A stretch of DNA of 64,000 bases, from assembly GCA_035560555.1 (NCBI GenBank), contig DATMZF010000024.1:66195-130194 (forward strand). Direction: 5' to 3'. Shown piece after piece: positions 1 through 8,387 of the stretch. A program made the position numbers and the translations under genes. A model generated the notes under the pieces. That model saw only the letters and a program-made list of their open reading frames with translations. It was not told the origin of the DNA and made no database searches. Source of the DNA: UBA11090 sp035560555. Lineage in GTDB: Bacteria > Spirochaetota > Spirochaetia > Treponematales > Rectinemataceae. How positions within the stretch are numbered: position 1 is the stretch's first letter; each line of letters starts with the position of its first letter.

Positions 1-2180
1 ACTCCCTCAAGACTTGGCTCTCCTCGCGGGGCCACGCCGTCGTATCCGACAACGACGGCGAGATCATCGTCCACCTCGTGGAAGAACATTACGCCTCGAA
101 CCAGAGGCTCTCGAGCGCCGACCTGGCGGGAATGCGCCAGGCCTACGCCGCTTCGGGCCTCAGGGAAGGTGTCCCCGACGGCGTCCTGCGCATGATCGAC
201 GCCATAAGGAAGGCTGAAGCCCTCGCCGAGGGATCCTACGCGGCGGCCGTGGCCGACCCAAAGCTGCCCGGCGTATTCGCCATCAAGTCCGGATCCTCGC
301 TCTACGCGGGCGTCGGGAGCGATGCCCACGGCAACTTCATCGTCGTCTCTTCGGATCTCACCTCCGTGCTCTCGAAGACGCGCGCCCTCATTCCCCTGTC
401 CGAAGGCGAAGGGCTCTGGTTCACCGAAAACAACTATCTTCTCTTCAATCTGCGGGGGGCGCCCGCCTTTTCCAGGCCGAAGCTGAAGCGCTCCAAGCTG
501 TCGGTGAGGGACACGCAGCTCAGTCCTCGCTTCAAGCACTACATGGAACAGGAAATTCTGGGGAGCCCCGACAATATGGACCAGATTCTCCGCTACTACT
601 TCAGGAACCCCAAAGAGGACGCGCTGGGCGCGATTTTCGAGGAGAGGAAGGACGAGTGCAAGGAGTCGGCCGACGAGCTCGCGAGCCTGTCCGAAAAGTT
701 CGGCGACGACCTGCTTAGGGATGAGATGGAGGCTGTTTTCACGGCTCCCTCCTGGGCCGATGTGAGCGCGCGCGTCGCGGCCGCGGGAAAAGGTCCCCAA
801 GCCAGGGACGCGACCGCCGGGCCAGCGGCGAAGGCCGCCAAAAAAGCCGTCAAGGAGACGTTCGCCTCGGACGAAGCGGAACTCCTGTCCGAGCTGGCGA
901 AACTGGCGCCACAGCGCGCCGGGGATCTCGCGCTCATGGATTCGGTATTCGTGTGGCGCAAGCGCCGGGCGGTGCTTCGGTACCTGAGCGAATTCAAGTC
1001 GGCGCTCACCGAGACCAACAATTCGGGGGGCAGGATTTACCTCGTGGCTTCGGGAACTTCCTACCACGCCGCCCTGACGGCGGCCTATTTCTTCAACGGT
1101 ATCGCCCACCTGCCGATCTATCCCTGCAATCCCGGCATATTCCGCTCGATGTATTTTTCCTGCCTGCGCGCCGACGACTTCATCCTCGGCATCACCCAGT
1201 CGGGGGAGACGAAGGACCTCGTCGACATATTCCAGGACGTGAAGGAAAAGAATCCGAGGGTCAGGCGCGCATGTCTCGTCAACAACGAAAACTCGAGAAT
1301 TCCCCAGGAACTCTCCGACTTCTACCTGCCGATTCTCTGCGGACCGGAAATCGCCGTCGCGGCGACGAAATCCTTCATGAACCAGCTGGCCATACTCTAC
1401 CTCATGGCATCGAGCCTCGTCCTGCCGGAAAGGGAGGTGAAGGAAAAGCTTCTCGCAGCGAAAAAGCTCATGGAAGACAGCATCGAAGCGACGATAGGCG
1501 ATATCGAGACGGCGGCGGCCCGCCTCTACGCTAAACCGTCGATCCATATCCTCGGTACCGGCCTCATCGGCCTGGCGCGCGAAGGTGCCCTCAAAATCAG
1601 GGAAGTCGTCCTCAACCACACCGAAGGCTACGATGCCGCCGAATTCAAGCATGGCCCCAACACCATTCTGGGACGAAACACGCTCTTTTCCCTCTCGGAT
1701 ATGGAGAATCTCCTGAACGCGTACAAGGCCATGGAAACGAGGGACAAGACGCCGATAGCGGAAAGCGCGAGGGAAACGCTAGCGCGCAACCCCTCGCTCG
1801 TGGAAGGGCTTTTCAGCGCCTATCCCCTCGTCTTTGTCTGCCCGCCCGAGGATCGCGACGTGCGGATAACCATCAGCCAGATTCACACGCATAAAATAAG
1901 GGGGGCCGACATTATCCTCATCGCGGAACGAAGACAGGATCTCGCTCTCGCCGTGGCGGGAAAGCCGATGGGGGATGAGGGGTACTGGTCGAAGTACATC
2001 GAGATTCCACACACGGGCGATCCCTTCATCTTCGTGTTCGGCGCGACGATTGTCCTCCAGTATCTGGCTTACAGAATGTCGGTGCGGAAAATGGAGTGGC
2101 TCAACGGGCTTGGGGTCGCCGACCACGGCGTTCATCCCGACGCGCCGAAAAACGTCTCGAAGTCCATAACCGTCGACTGA
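1..2180 (+). CDS. glmS: Glutamine--fructose-6-phosphate aminotransferase (isomerizing), 5'-truncated by window edge
   Basis: Makes glucosamine-6-phosphate from fructose-6-phosphate and glutamine, the first step to UDP-GlcNAc. The frame is open to the left edge, and residues before the GTG at 78 read like the end of the GlmS glutaminase domain (GHAVVSDNDGEIIVHLVEEH), so the start lies outside the window. Two SIS domains follow: ASGTSYHAA with TQSGETKD and ATKSF, then EGALKIREV and EFKHGP. The C-terminus PKNVSKSITVD matches the usual GlmS tail. It is oddly long. Canonical GlmS is about 610 residues, but here roughly 150 extra residues, partly Ala/Lys-rich, lie between the HYMEQEI segment and the first SIS domain, with more after HGP. 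The next gene, coaW, is convergent. Confidence 0.88.
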   Translation, partial: SLKTWLSSRGHAVVSDNDGEIIVHLVEEHYASNQRLSSADLAGMRQAYAASGLREGVPDGVLRMIDAIRKAEALAEGSYAAAVADPKLPGVFAIKSGSSLYAGVGSDAHGNFIVVSSDLTSVLSKTRALIPLSEGEGLWFTENNYLLFNLRGAPAFSRPKLKRSKLSVRDTQLSPRFKHYMEQEILGSPDNMDQILRYYFRNPKEDALGAIFEERKDECKESADELASLSEKFGDDLLRDEMEAVFTAPSWADVSARVAAAGKGPQARDATAGPAAKAAKKAVKETFASDEAELLSELAKLAPQRAGDLALMDSVFVWRKRRAVLRYLSEFKSALTETNNSGGRIYLVASGTSYHAALTAAYFFNGIAHLPIYPCNPGIFRSMYFSCLRADDFILGITQSGETKDLVDIFQDVKEKNPRVRRACLVNNENSRIPQELSDFYLPILCGPEIAVAATKSFMNQLAILYLMASSLVLPEREVKEKLLAAKKLMEDSIEATIGDIETAAARLYAKPSIHILGTGLIGLAREGALKIREVVLNHTEGYDAAEFKHGPNTILGRNTLFSLSDMENLLNAYKAMETRDKTPIAESARETLARNPSLVEGLFSAYPLVFVCPPEDRDVRITISQIHTHKIRGADIILIAERRQDLALAVAGKPMGDEGYWSKYIEIPHTGDPFIFVFGATIVLQYLAYRMSVRKMEWLNGLGVADHGVHPDAPKNVSKSITVD

Positions 2181-2203
2181 ACCGCGGGGAGGGATACCTT
2201 ACC

Positions 2204-3016
2204 TTACTCGCTTAAATACAGCGCCGCGCCGAGCGCGGTAGCGTACTGGGCGAGTTCGGGAACGATGAAGCGGATGCCGTAGATGGGATAGAGCCTTTCC
2301 AGCACCGTGACGGCCGAGGGAATCTGCATCGTGTTGCCCACGACGACGACGGTGGAATCGTGTTCGGCGCGGGAAGCGAAAAGAGCGAGCATGCCCACGG
2401 TTTGAAACACCATGTTGACGATGCCCGCCGCGAAATCATCGTCGCTTGGGCGATCGGCCAACTTGCCAAAATTGGATGCCGTGGCGTCGCGCGGCAGCGT
2501 ACCCACCTCTTTGGAAGAAATATCGCCGACAGTCAGATCGACGCCCCTCACATCGCCCCGCGAGGCGGCGAGCGCGAGGCTGTCGAAGTCGGTGATTCCA
2601 ATGAGGGCCTTGCCAAGACCAAGGATCGTGCCGCCTCCGACGCCGGAGCCGCCGAGGTGGCGCGCGTTCCTACCCTCGGCGTGCACGATGGCCGTTCCCG
2701 TTCCCACGGAGACGACCAGGGCTCTCTCGGCGCCTGACAGCTCGAGACCGCCGAGGCCCACCGCCTGGAATTCCTCGACATGTTCGACCTTGATGCCGAG
2801 CACCTCTTCCCCCAGAACCGTGGAGCCGACACCCGTCACCGCGAGCCTGGAGATGTCGCTCATCTTTTTGCCGGCGACGGAGAGGAATTTGCCTATGGCC
2901 CCGGCGGCTGACGCGACCGGGTCGCTCGCCTTGACCGTGGCGCATATTCTTTCCTTGTGGGGCCCGAGGCCGACGATCTTGGTCGTGGTGCCGCCGATAT
3001 CTATGCCGACTATCAT
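2204..3016 (-). CDS. coaW: Type II pantothenate kinase
   Basis: Phosphorylates pantothenate, the first step of coenzyme A synthesis, in the cytosol. The 270-residue protein has the ASKHA-type phosphate loop GIDIGGTTTK (residues 4-13), the Gly-rich GGSGVGGGTILGL segment and DLTVGDI, all typical of the type II (staphylococcal/eukaryotic-like) family. Its length matches bacterial members. The start codon overlaps the galU stop by 4 bp, so the two are probably translationally coupled. A general BadF/BadG-type kinase is the alternative, but the VGGGT and DLTVGDI signatures favour CoaW. Confidence 0.85.
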   Translation of the reverse strand: MIVGIDIGGTTTKIVGLGPHKERICATVKASDPVASAAGAIGKFLSVAGKKMSDISRLAVTGVGSTVLGEEVLGIKVEHVEEFQAVGLGGLELSGAERALVVSVGTGTAIVHAEGRNARHLGGSGVGGGTILGLGKALIGITDFDSLALAASRGDVRGVDLTVGDISSKEVGTLPRDATASNFGKLADRPSDDDFAAGIVNMVFQTVGMLALFASRAEHDSTVVVVGNTMQIPSAVTVLERLYPIYGIRFIVPELAQYATALGAALYLSE

Positions 3017-3879
3017 CGCCGCTTCGCTCCTTGGATGGACTCTCCGGCATAGGACGCCAGAAACGCGTCCAGCGTCGGCCGCAGCGAAGGGTCCTTCGCC
3101 GCGTTGAAAAGAATCGCTTCGAGATATCCGGCCGGATCCCCCGTGTCGAGTCTCGTGCCCGCGACGCGCGCGAAGGCCATCTTGCCCGCCTCGATCATGC
3201 GGTCCAGCGCGTACGTATGGTAGTATTCGCCCTTCTCGTGTTTCGCCCAGCCTTCCTCGAGCCTATCGAAGAACTCAGGCGTGTAGAGATAACGGCCGAT
3301 GGATACTTCGTGGCTGGGTTCGCTGCCGCGAGCCGGTTTTTCCACGAAGCCTTTCACGCCGACGCCGTCTCTCTCCGGATCGACGACGCCGTAGCGGGAC
3401 ACGTCGCCCGGCTCGAAGATCGTGGACAGCACGCATTTTCCCGTTTTCTCGTAGACACCGATGAGCTGGCGGGCCAGGGGAATATCGCCGATGAGGAGAT
3501 CATCGGGATAGGCCACCACGCAGGGTTCCCCGCCGATGAGGTTCTTCACCTGCAGCAGCGCGTGCCCGGTGCCCATCATCTCCGTCTGGCGCACGAAGGA
3601 AATGCGTGCCGCGGGGGGACAGATCAGCGCAAGCTTGTCGGCTTTCCCTTCCCTCGCGAAGACTCCCTCCAGCTCGATTTCGCGGTCGAAGTAATCCTCG
3701 AGGGCCTTCTTCCGTCGCGAGGAGATGATGATAATATCCTCGATGCCCGAGGCGATAAACTCTTCGACGATATACGCGATGCTCGGCTTGAGGCCGACAG
3801 GCAGGAGTTCCTTGGGAACGGTCTTGGTGACCGGAAGGAAACGGGTGCCATAGCCGGCGGCGACGATGATCCCTTTCAT
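3013..3879 (-). CDS. galU: UTP--glucose-1-phosphate uridylyltransferase
   Basis: Forms UDP-glucose for envelope polysaccharides and galactose metabolism. The protein has the nucleotidyltransferase signature AAGYGTRFLPVTKTVPKELL at its N-terminus, then VEEFIASGIEDIIIISSR, MMGTGHAL, VAYPDDLL and FVEKP. At 288 residues it is the normal GalU length. I chose the ATG at 3879 because it directly precedes the conserved MKGIIVAAG start. An in-frame TTG at 3915 would add 12 poorly conserved residues and would lie in a promoter. It forms a 4-bp-overlap pair with coaW. Confidence 0.9.
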   Translation of the reverse strand: MKGIIVAAGYGTRFLPVTKTVPKELLPVGLKPSIAYIVEEFIASGIEDIIIISSRRKKALEDYFDREIELEGVFAREGKADKLALICPPAARISFVRQTEMMGTGHALLQVKNLIGGEPCVVAYPDDLLIGDIPLARQLIGVYEKTGKCVLSTIFEPGDVSRYGVVDPERDGVGVKGFVEKPARGSEPSHEVSIGRYLYTPEFFDRLEEGWAKHEKGEYYHTYALDRMIEAGKMAFARVAGTRLDTGDPAGYLEAILFNAAKDPSLRPTLDAFLASYAGESIQGAKRR

Positions 3880-3886
3880 GGCGTCG

Positions 3887-3915
3887 ATTCTAGCGCCCCG
3901 GCCGCCATTAGGCAA
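3887..3915 (-). promoter_or_regulatory. galU promoter, probably leaderless
   Basis: On the minus strand a -35 box TTGCCT (3915-3910), a 17-bp spacer and a -10 box TAGAAT (3892-3887) end 7 nt before the galU ATG. Transcription would start about at the A of the ATG, and no Shine-Dalgarno is visible. The promoter is seen in sequence; leaderless expression is inferred. Confidence 0.5.
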
Positions 3916-3985
3916 GGCGGAGCGAAAGACAATGAAGCGTACCGAGAGTAGCGCCCGAATCGATACAGTCCGTCAGATGCCGCGT

Positions 3986-5725
3986 TCAGCCCTCGCACCA
4001 TCCGCCCTTTCCTTCGTTCTTCGCCTTGTAGAGTCCCCGGTCCGCCTTTTGCTGGGCTGCCATCAGCTCCTCGAGGCTGGTCTCGCCGCCGCAGCAGAAT
4101 GCCACTCCCGCCGAAACGGAGTAGCCGACGACCTTCGGCGTCCCTGTTTTGGCCGACGCGTCCTGGACCACGGCGACGCCGGACTGTCTGCAATCCGAAA
4201 CGAGGTGGTCGGCGATCGCGCTGGCCACCTCGAGAGGACAGCCTCGGAGGACGAGGAGAAATTCGTCGCCCCCGGTTCTCACCACGCAATCGTCGGCGCG
4301 GATATTCCTCTGGGCGATCCGGACTAGATCGACGAGGATGGCGTCGCCCGTCGCGTGGCCGAAGCTATCGTTGACGGATTTGAAGTTGTCGATATCGAAG
4401 GCCAATACGGAGAAGGGCTTTTTGAGATCGTCGGCGAGGATCGGCAGTATTTTCCGGTTGTAGCATCCCGTGAGTTCGTCGTGGAGCGCTTCTTCCCGGA
4501 ACGTGGCCGCCCTTCGCCGTTCCACGATGAGCGCGCTGTAATGACCCAAGGCATCGTAGACCACGAAGACGCAGGAAGCCAAAGCCAGCACGATGAAACC
4601 GTAATGGGAGACCATGATGGCCCCGGGGGCGTCCACCAGGACGAGAAGGATGATATCGCGCGTCGCGCTGAGGAAGGCCACGACGACGCCGAAGGCGATG
4701 ATCCGCAGGGAACCCGCCTTTCGGGCTTGGCCGGCCACGATCACCAAAAGATAGGCCTGCAGCGGCAAAAAGGTGAGGTACGTATAGCCGTAGAGTCGCT
4801 TTATAGCGACGATGTCGCCCGGGTAGACGACGATTAGGGCGAAGCAAACCAGCTGAATCGCGGTGAAGACGATGGCGAAAATATCCAGCTTTTTGTCGAG
4901 AAGCCTCAGGTAGGCTATCACGAAAAGCGCGGCGCTCAGGTGGCGCAGCGATACGACGATTTTCTTGAAGGCCACGAGCGAGACAGGGAGACGCTCAAGG
5001 CAGACAAAGTCGGCGAGGAAGACGGCGACGGCGACACTGGCTATCCCCAGAAGAATGTTGGACAGTCTGCTCAGGTCGTTGAAAATCCCCATGCTCAGGA
5101 CGATGATCGAAAACGCCAGGATCGCGCCCATGGAAAGCCATATCGCGCCGTTGGAAAAGAGCATTAAGAGGAAGAGCAGCGGCGCGTGACGGTTCGCGTC
5201 GATCAGATAAGGCAACGCGGTGATTCCCGCCTCATAGGTGCCCGCTATGGTGGCGTCGATGGTGTTTTCGGTCGAAAGCAGGCCGGCGGGAACGGGAAAG
5301 ACATGCACCGCGTTCCATATGCTGGATCGCCCATCCCTTGGATCGCCTCGCACGCCTATGGACAGGCCGTTGAGGGTCACCGTCAGCGAGCTCCCCGCCA
5401 TCTGCGGAAATACTAGGGCCAGGTTTTCGCCGCCCGCGATCGCGTCGGGAAGGCGAAGCTTCATATGGAATACATAGCCGCCGGATTGGAAGGAGGCGTC
5501 GCTCGCGCAGGAAATGAGAACCGGCAGCGCCCTTGTCCCGAGAGGGACTCCATCCCTCTCGATCGCCGCGGAGGGCTCCACGAGCGACGCGTCGGGCGGC
5601 GCCTTGTAGGCGGACAGGAAAGCCTGGAGCGCGAAGACGACCAAGAACGCCGCGGCGATGTAGGCCGCGCTTCTCATGTTCGCTCGAGGTGAAGGTTTGG
5701 GCATGCCCGTTTCGTTTTTCTTCAT
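3986..5725 (-). CDS. Membrane-anchored diguanylate cyclase (7TM sensor + GGDEF)
   Basis: A 579-residue c-di-GMP synthase. An N-terminal membrane segment (about residues 20-38) is followed by an extracytoplasmic beta-rich domain to about 175, then a block of membrane helices to about 390. The layout resembles 7TMR-DISM receptors. A C-terminal GGDEF domain follows: DELTGCYNR, FDIDNFKSVNDSFGH and intact GGDEF. The product-inhibition I-site RADD lies five residues before GGDEF, so the enzyme is probably active and feedback-inhibited. Its start overlaps the stop of the upstream AOR gene by 4 bp, so it is translated with the cupin-AOR operon. About 105 bp separate it from galU, and this gap holds the galU promoter. 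Confidence 0.87.
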   Translation of the reverse strand: MKKNETGMPKPSPRANMRSAAYIAAAFLVVFALQAFLSAYKAPPDASLVEPSAAIERDGVPLGTRALPVLISCASDASFQSGGYVFHMKLRLPDAIAGGENLALVFPQMAGSSLTVTLNGLSIGVRGDPRDGRSSIWNAVHVFPVPAGLLSTENTIDATIAGTYEAGITALPYLIDANRHAPLLFLLMLFSNGAIWLSMGAILAFSIIVLSMGIFNDLSRLSNILLGIASVAVAVFLADFVCLERLPVSLVAFKKIVVSLRHLSAALFVIAYLRLLDKKLDIFAIVFTAIQLVCFALIVVYPGDIVAIKRLYGYTYLTFLPLQAYLLVIVAGQARKAGSLRIIAFGVVVAFLSATRDIILLVLVDAPGAIMVSHYGFIVLALASCVFVVYDALGHYSALIVERRRAATFREEALHDELTGCYNRKILPILADDLKKPFSVLAFDIDNFKSVNDSFGHATGDAILVDLVRIAQRNIRADDCVVRTGGDEFLLVLRGCPLEVASAIADHLVSDCRQSGVAVVQDASAKTGTPKVVGYSVSAGVAFCCGGETSLEELMAAQQKADRGLYKAKNEGKGGWCEG

Positions 5726-7725
5726 CGAAAAAACGATCCCCCAGGAAAATTCCTCGAGACCAGGTCCTTTAGGCCCAGCTTTTCGATGGTCGCCGTCGTC
5801 GGCGCTCCCGTTTCCCCATCCCAGCCCATCGCCGCCCAGTGCAGGCCGACCTTTTCGGCCAAAGGCAGAGACTTGCCTTTCAGGGGGCCGTTGGAGAGAG
5901 GAGGCGCGCCGCGCATGCGTTCGGGGACGAAATAGTCGCGGGGCTGGATTCCCTGCTTGAGGTTGAAGAGCTGGCGCAGGGTCTGCGCTCGCCTACCCAT
6001 CTCCATATACTCGTCAGGCGACAGTTCCATGCCCGTCGCCGCGTTGAAAAAGGCGAAAAGGTCCCAGTGCTGGACGCCCGTGATCATGGCGAAAAGACAG
6101 CCCCCCGCCATGTCAGCCACTTGTTTATAGAGCGTGCCAGCCACCCCCTTCATCGCTTCTTCCTCGGTGGCGCCGTACTCGCGCGACTTCAGGTAGACGA
6201 GCGGCACCTTCGGCGCCCAGGATACTCGTTTCCAGAGTTGCATCACGTTGTAATAGACGCCTGAGGCGATCGTGTGGCGACCCGGCGTGGGGTCGGCCGA
6301 GTAGGACACTCCCATCTGCGGATCGGCCCGCGAATCGTGCATGCCGGGCTCCTGCCCTCCAGCCTGCGCGGCGAAGGATTCGGAGGAATGTCCCAGCTTC
6401 TTCGCGGCCGCGGCGGCGCCGTCGGCGAAAAGCTCGCCTGCGCCCTGGCGCCTCGCCATGAGTTCGAGGAAGGCCACGATAGCTTCGCTGCCGCCCCATC
6501 TCAGGTCGATGCCGCCCAACGCGGCTTCGCTCAGGATGCCGCGTTCCCTGCACTCGATGGCGAAGGCTACGGTGGTTCCGGCCGATATCGTGTCGAGCCC
6601 GCTCCTGTTGCATATATCGTTGCACCTGAAGATGGACGCGTGGTCGTCGTTGAGGAGGAGGGGGCCGAAAGCGGCATGCGTCTCGTACTCCGGCTTGTGC
6701 ATATGCCCGCCGCCGGCGATGATGCCGCTCACGTCGCAGATGCCGCCGCAGCCGATGACACAGGAATAGCAATGGTATTTCTTCGTTTCGAGGTCAGTGA
6801 CCTTCTGGGCGTTGAGCTTTTCGAATCGCGCCTTCGGGAACTCGGCCGGACCGTCCTTCCAGTTGCCCACCGGCGTATCGCCATTCACCACGCCGCCGGT
6901 ATTGTTGTAGATGGTGCCCCAGCGCTTGAAAAACGCCGCGCTCAGGATGCCGTCCATGCGGAAGACGAGGGGCAGCCCCATCATTTTCCCCACGAAGGCC
7001 AGATGCTTGCCCTTCACGAAGGCCGGGATATTGGTGTTCTTCACCGATTCGGTGAATCGCTTGGAGAGTTCCATCACTTTCTGCGGGTTGGCGCAGGATA
7101 TTTTGGCGCTTCCGGACAGAACGATGGCCTTGAGGCGTTTCGAACCCATGACGGCGCCCACGCCCGAGCGCGCGGCGTAGCGGCCGCCGTCGTTGGAGAT
7201 GCCGGAGATGAGCGATAGGTTTTCGGCGGCGTAGCCTATGGCGGCCATCGCCGGTTTTTTCCCTTTAAACGAGGCGAAAATCGCTTCCTCGGTTTCGACG
7301 GCGTCCTTGCCCCAGAGTTCCCCGGCCGGTTCCAGCCGGGGACCTTCGTCGTCGCAGAAAAAAACGACGGGCTGGGCCGAGATTCCCTTGAAGAAGATGC
7401 CGTCATAGCCGCAGCGTTTTATCGCCGGAGACAGGGTGCCGCCGCAGTTGGCGTCTCCCCAGCCGTTAGTGAGGGGCGACTTGCAGGCCACCATCCAGCG
7501 GCCGGTCATCACCGACCCGGTCCCGGTCAGCGCCCCCGACATGAAGGCGAGTACGTTTTCGGGACCGAGCGGGTCAGCGCCGGCGGGTATTTCGTCGATG
7601 AGAATTCGCGCCACGAGGCCGATCCCGCCGGCGCACTCGCTGTACATTTCTTCCGGCGGCGTCCGCGTCTCGAAGCTCCCGCTTCCCAAATCGACGAAGA
7701 GCAGCTTGCCCATGCAGCCTTTCAT
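5722..7725 (-). CDS. aor: Aldehyde:ferredoxin oxidoreductase (tungsten/molybdopterin enzyme)
   Basis: Oxidises aldehydes to carboxylates with ferredoxin (or the reverse) using a tungsto- or molybdopterin and one [4Fe-4S] cluster. The 667-residue length is typical. The N-terminus (LLFVDLGSGSF), GRWMVACKSPLT and CGGTLSPAIKRCGYDGI are AOR family features. Cluster cysteines are visible at C319, C322 and C326 (HCYSCVIGC), with a further Cys in DMAGGC near residue 530. A Shine-Dalgarno GGAGG precedes the ATG. It lies 18 bp after a cupin gene and overlaps a diguanylate cyclase by 4 bp. Sequence does not show whether W or Mo is used, or which aldehyde is the substrate. Confidence 0.93.
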   Translation of the reverse strand: MKGCMGKLLFVDLGSGSFETRTPPEEMYSECAGGIGLVARILIDEIPAGADPLGPENVLAFMSGALTGTGSVMTGRWMVACKSPLTNGWGDANCGGTLSPAIKRCGYDGIFFKGISAQPVVFFCDDEGPRLEPAGELWGKDAVETEEAIFASFKGKKPAMAAIGYAAENLSLISGISNDGGRYAARSGVGAVMGSKRLKAIVLSGSAKISCANPQKVMELSKRFTESVKNTNIPAFVKGKHLAFVGKMMGLPLVFRMDGILSAAFFKRWGTIYNNTGGVVNGDTPVGNWKDGPAEFPKARFEKLNAQKVTDLETKKYHCYSCVIGCGGICDVSGIIAGGGHMHKPEYETHAAFGPLLLNDDHASIFRCNDICNRSGLDTISAGTTVAFAIECRERGILSEAALGGIDLRWGGSEAIVAFLELMARRQGAGELFADGAAAAAKKLGHSSESFAAQAGGQEPGMHDSRADPQMGVSYSADPTPGRHTIASGVYYNVMQLWKRVSWAPKVPLVYLKSREYGATEEEAMKGVAGTLYKQVADMAGGCLFAMITGVQHWDLFAFFNAATGMELSPDEYMEMGRRAQTLRQLFNLKQGIQPRDYFVPERMRGAPPLSNGPLKGKSLPLAEKVGLHWAAMGWDGETGAPTTATIEKLGLKDLVSRNFPGGSFFR

Positions 7726-7743
7726 GATCGCCTCCAGGCGCGG

Positions 7744-8082
7744 TCAGCGCGCAAGGAAATCTTCGCGTGGCGGGGAAAAAACATCCAATAGCCGACCCTT
7801 GGCGAGGCATTTGGTTCCATGCCGCGCGCCGCCGGGAACGAGGACGCAGTCTCCCTGTTCCAGCCTGTAGGTCGTCGCGCCCACGAAATAATCGAAGCTC
7901 CCGTCGAGACAATAGGAGATTTGCTCATGGGGATGCTGATGCGCGGCTCCCAAAGCCCCGGTTTCGAAAAGCACTTCGACGACCATCGACTTCTCGCCGT
8001 AGGCCCTCACCTTGCGCGACAGAAGACCGGGTTCGAGAATTTCGAGCTTGGCCGCGATGTCCGGGAAAAACGTTCCTTCCAT
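7744..8082 (-). CDS. Small cupin-domain protein (KdgF-like)
   Basis: A 112-residue single-domain cupin. Motif 1 is seen in HQHPHEQISYCLDGSFDYFVG and motif 2 in GDCVLVPGGARHG, giving the His/Glu metal ligands of a functional cupin. The spacing resembles KdgF-type sugar-linearising proteins and other metal-binding cupins. I start at the ATG at 8082 because GGAGGA lies 6 nt upstream; an upstream extension would lack a ribosome site. It is first in the cupin-AOR-cyclase operon. A role in sugar or aldehyde handling fits the neighbour, but the substrate is unknown. Confidence 0.8.
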   Translation of the reverse strand: MEGTFFPDIAAKLEILEPGLLSRKVRAYGEKSMVVEVLFETGALGAAHQHPHEQISYCLDGSFDYFVGATTYRLEQGDCVLVPGGARHGTKCLAKGRLLDVFSPPREDFLAR

Positions 8083-8235
8083 GAAATTCCTCCGCCCAAA
8101 GCCAGATTTCACCATTGCCGGATTTCGCCTTGACTATATCATGAAAATCTGCGACGATACACGAAATCTTCAAGAAAGGAGCCGAAGCAGTGTTTGTAAA
8201 CGTAACGTCATCGTACCGAAACGTACGCGCAGCTG

Positions 8236-8285
8236 CTTAAGGCTCGAGTACAGAAAGAACACCCCCTTTCTCACATCCTTAAGCA
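8236..8285. repeat. Two-tier inverted repeat in the cupin/MFS intergenic region
   Basis: The 305-bp gap between the divergent cupin (8082) and MFS (8388) genes holds no credible gene. It contains a nested stem: GCTTAAGG (8236-8243) pairs with CCTTAAGC (8278-8285), and inside it AGAAAG (8253-8258) pairs with CTTTCT (8267-8272). A smaller palindrome CGCAC-N3-GTGCG (8361-8373) lies just before the MFS ribosome site. These could be operator or leader elements. No T-run marks a terminator. Confidence 0.4.
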
Positions 8286-8387
8286 TCTCCGCGCCACCAG
8301 TCAGCTGCGCTGAAAGCGCAATCGCCATGCCGGCAGGGATGATTCCCTCCGGAACGGTACCGCACCACGTGCGGGAGCATTAAAATC

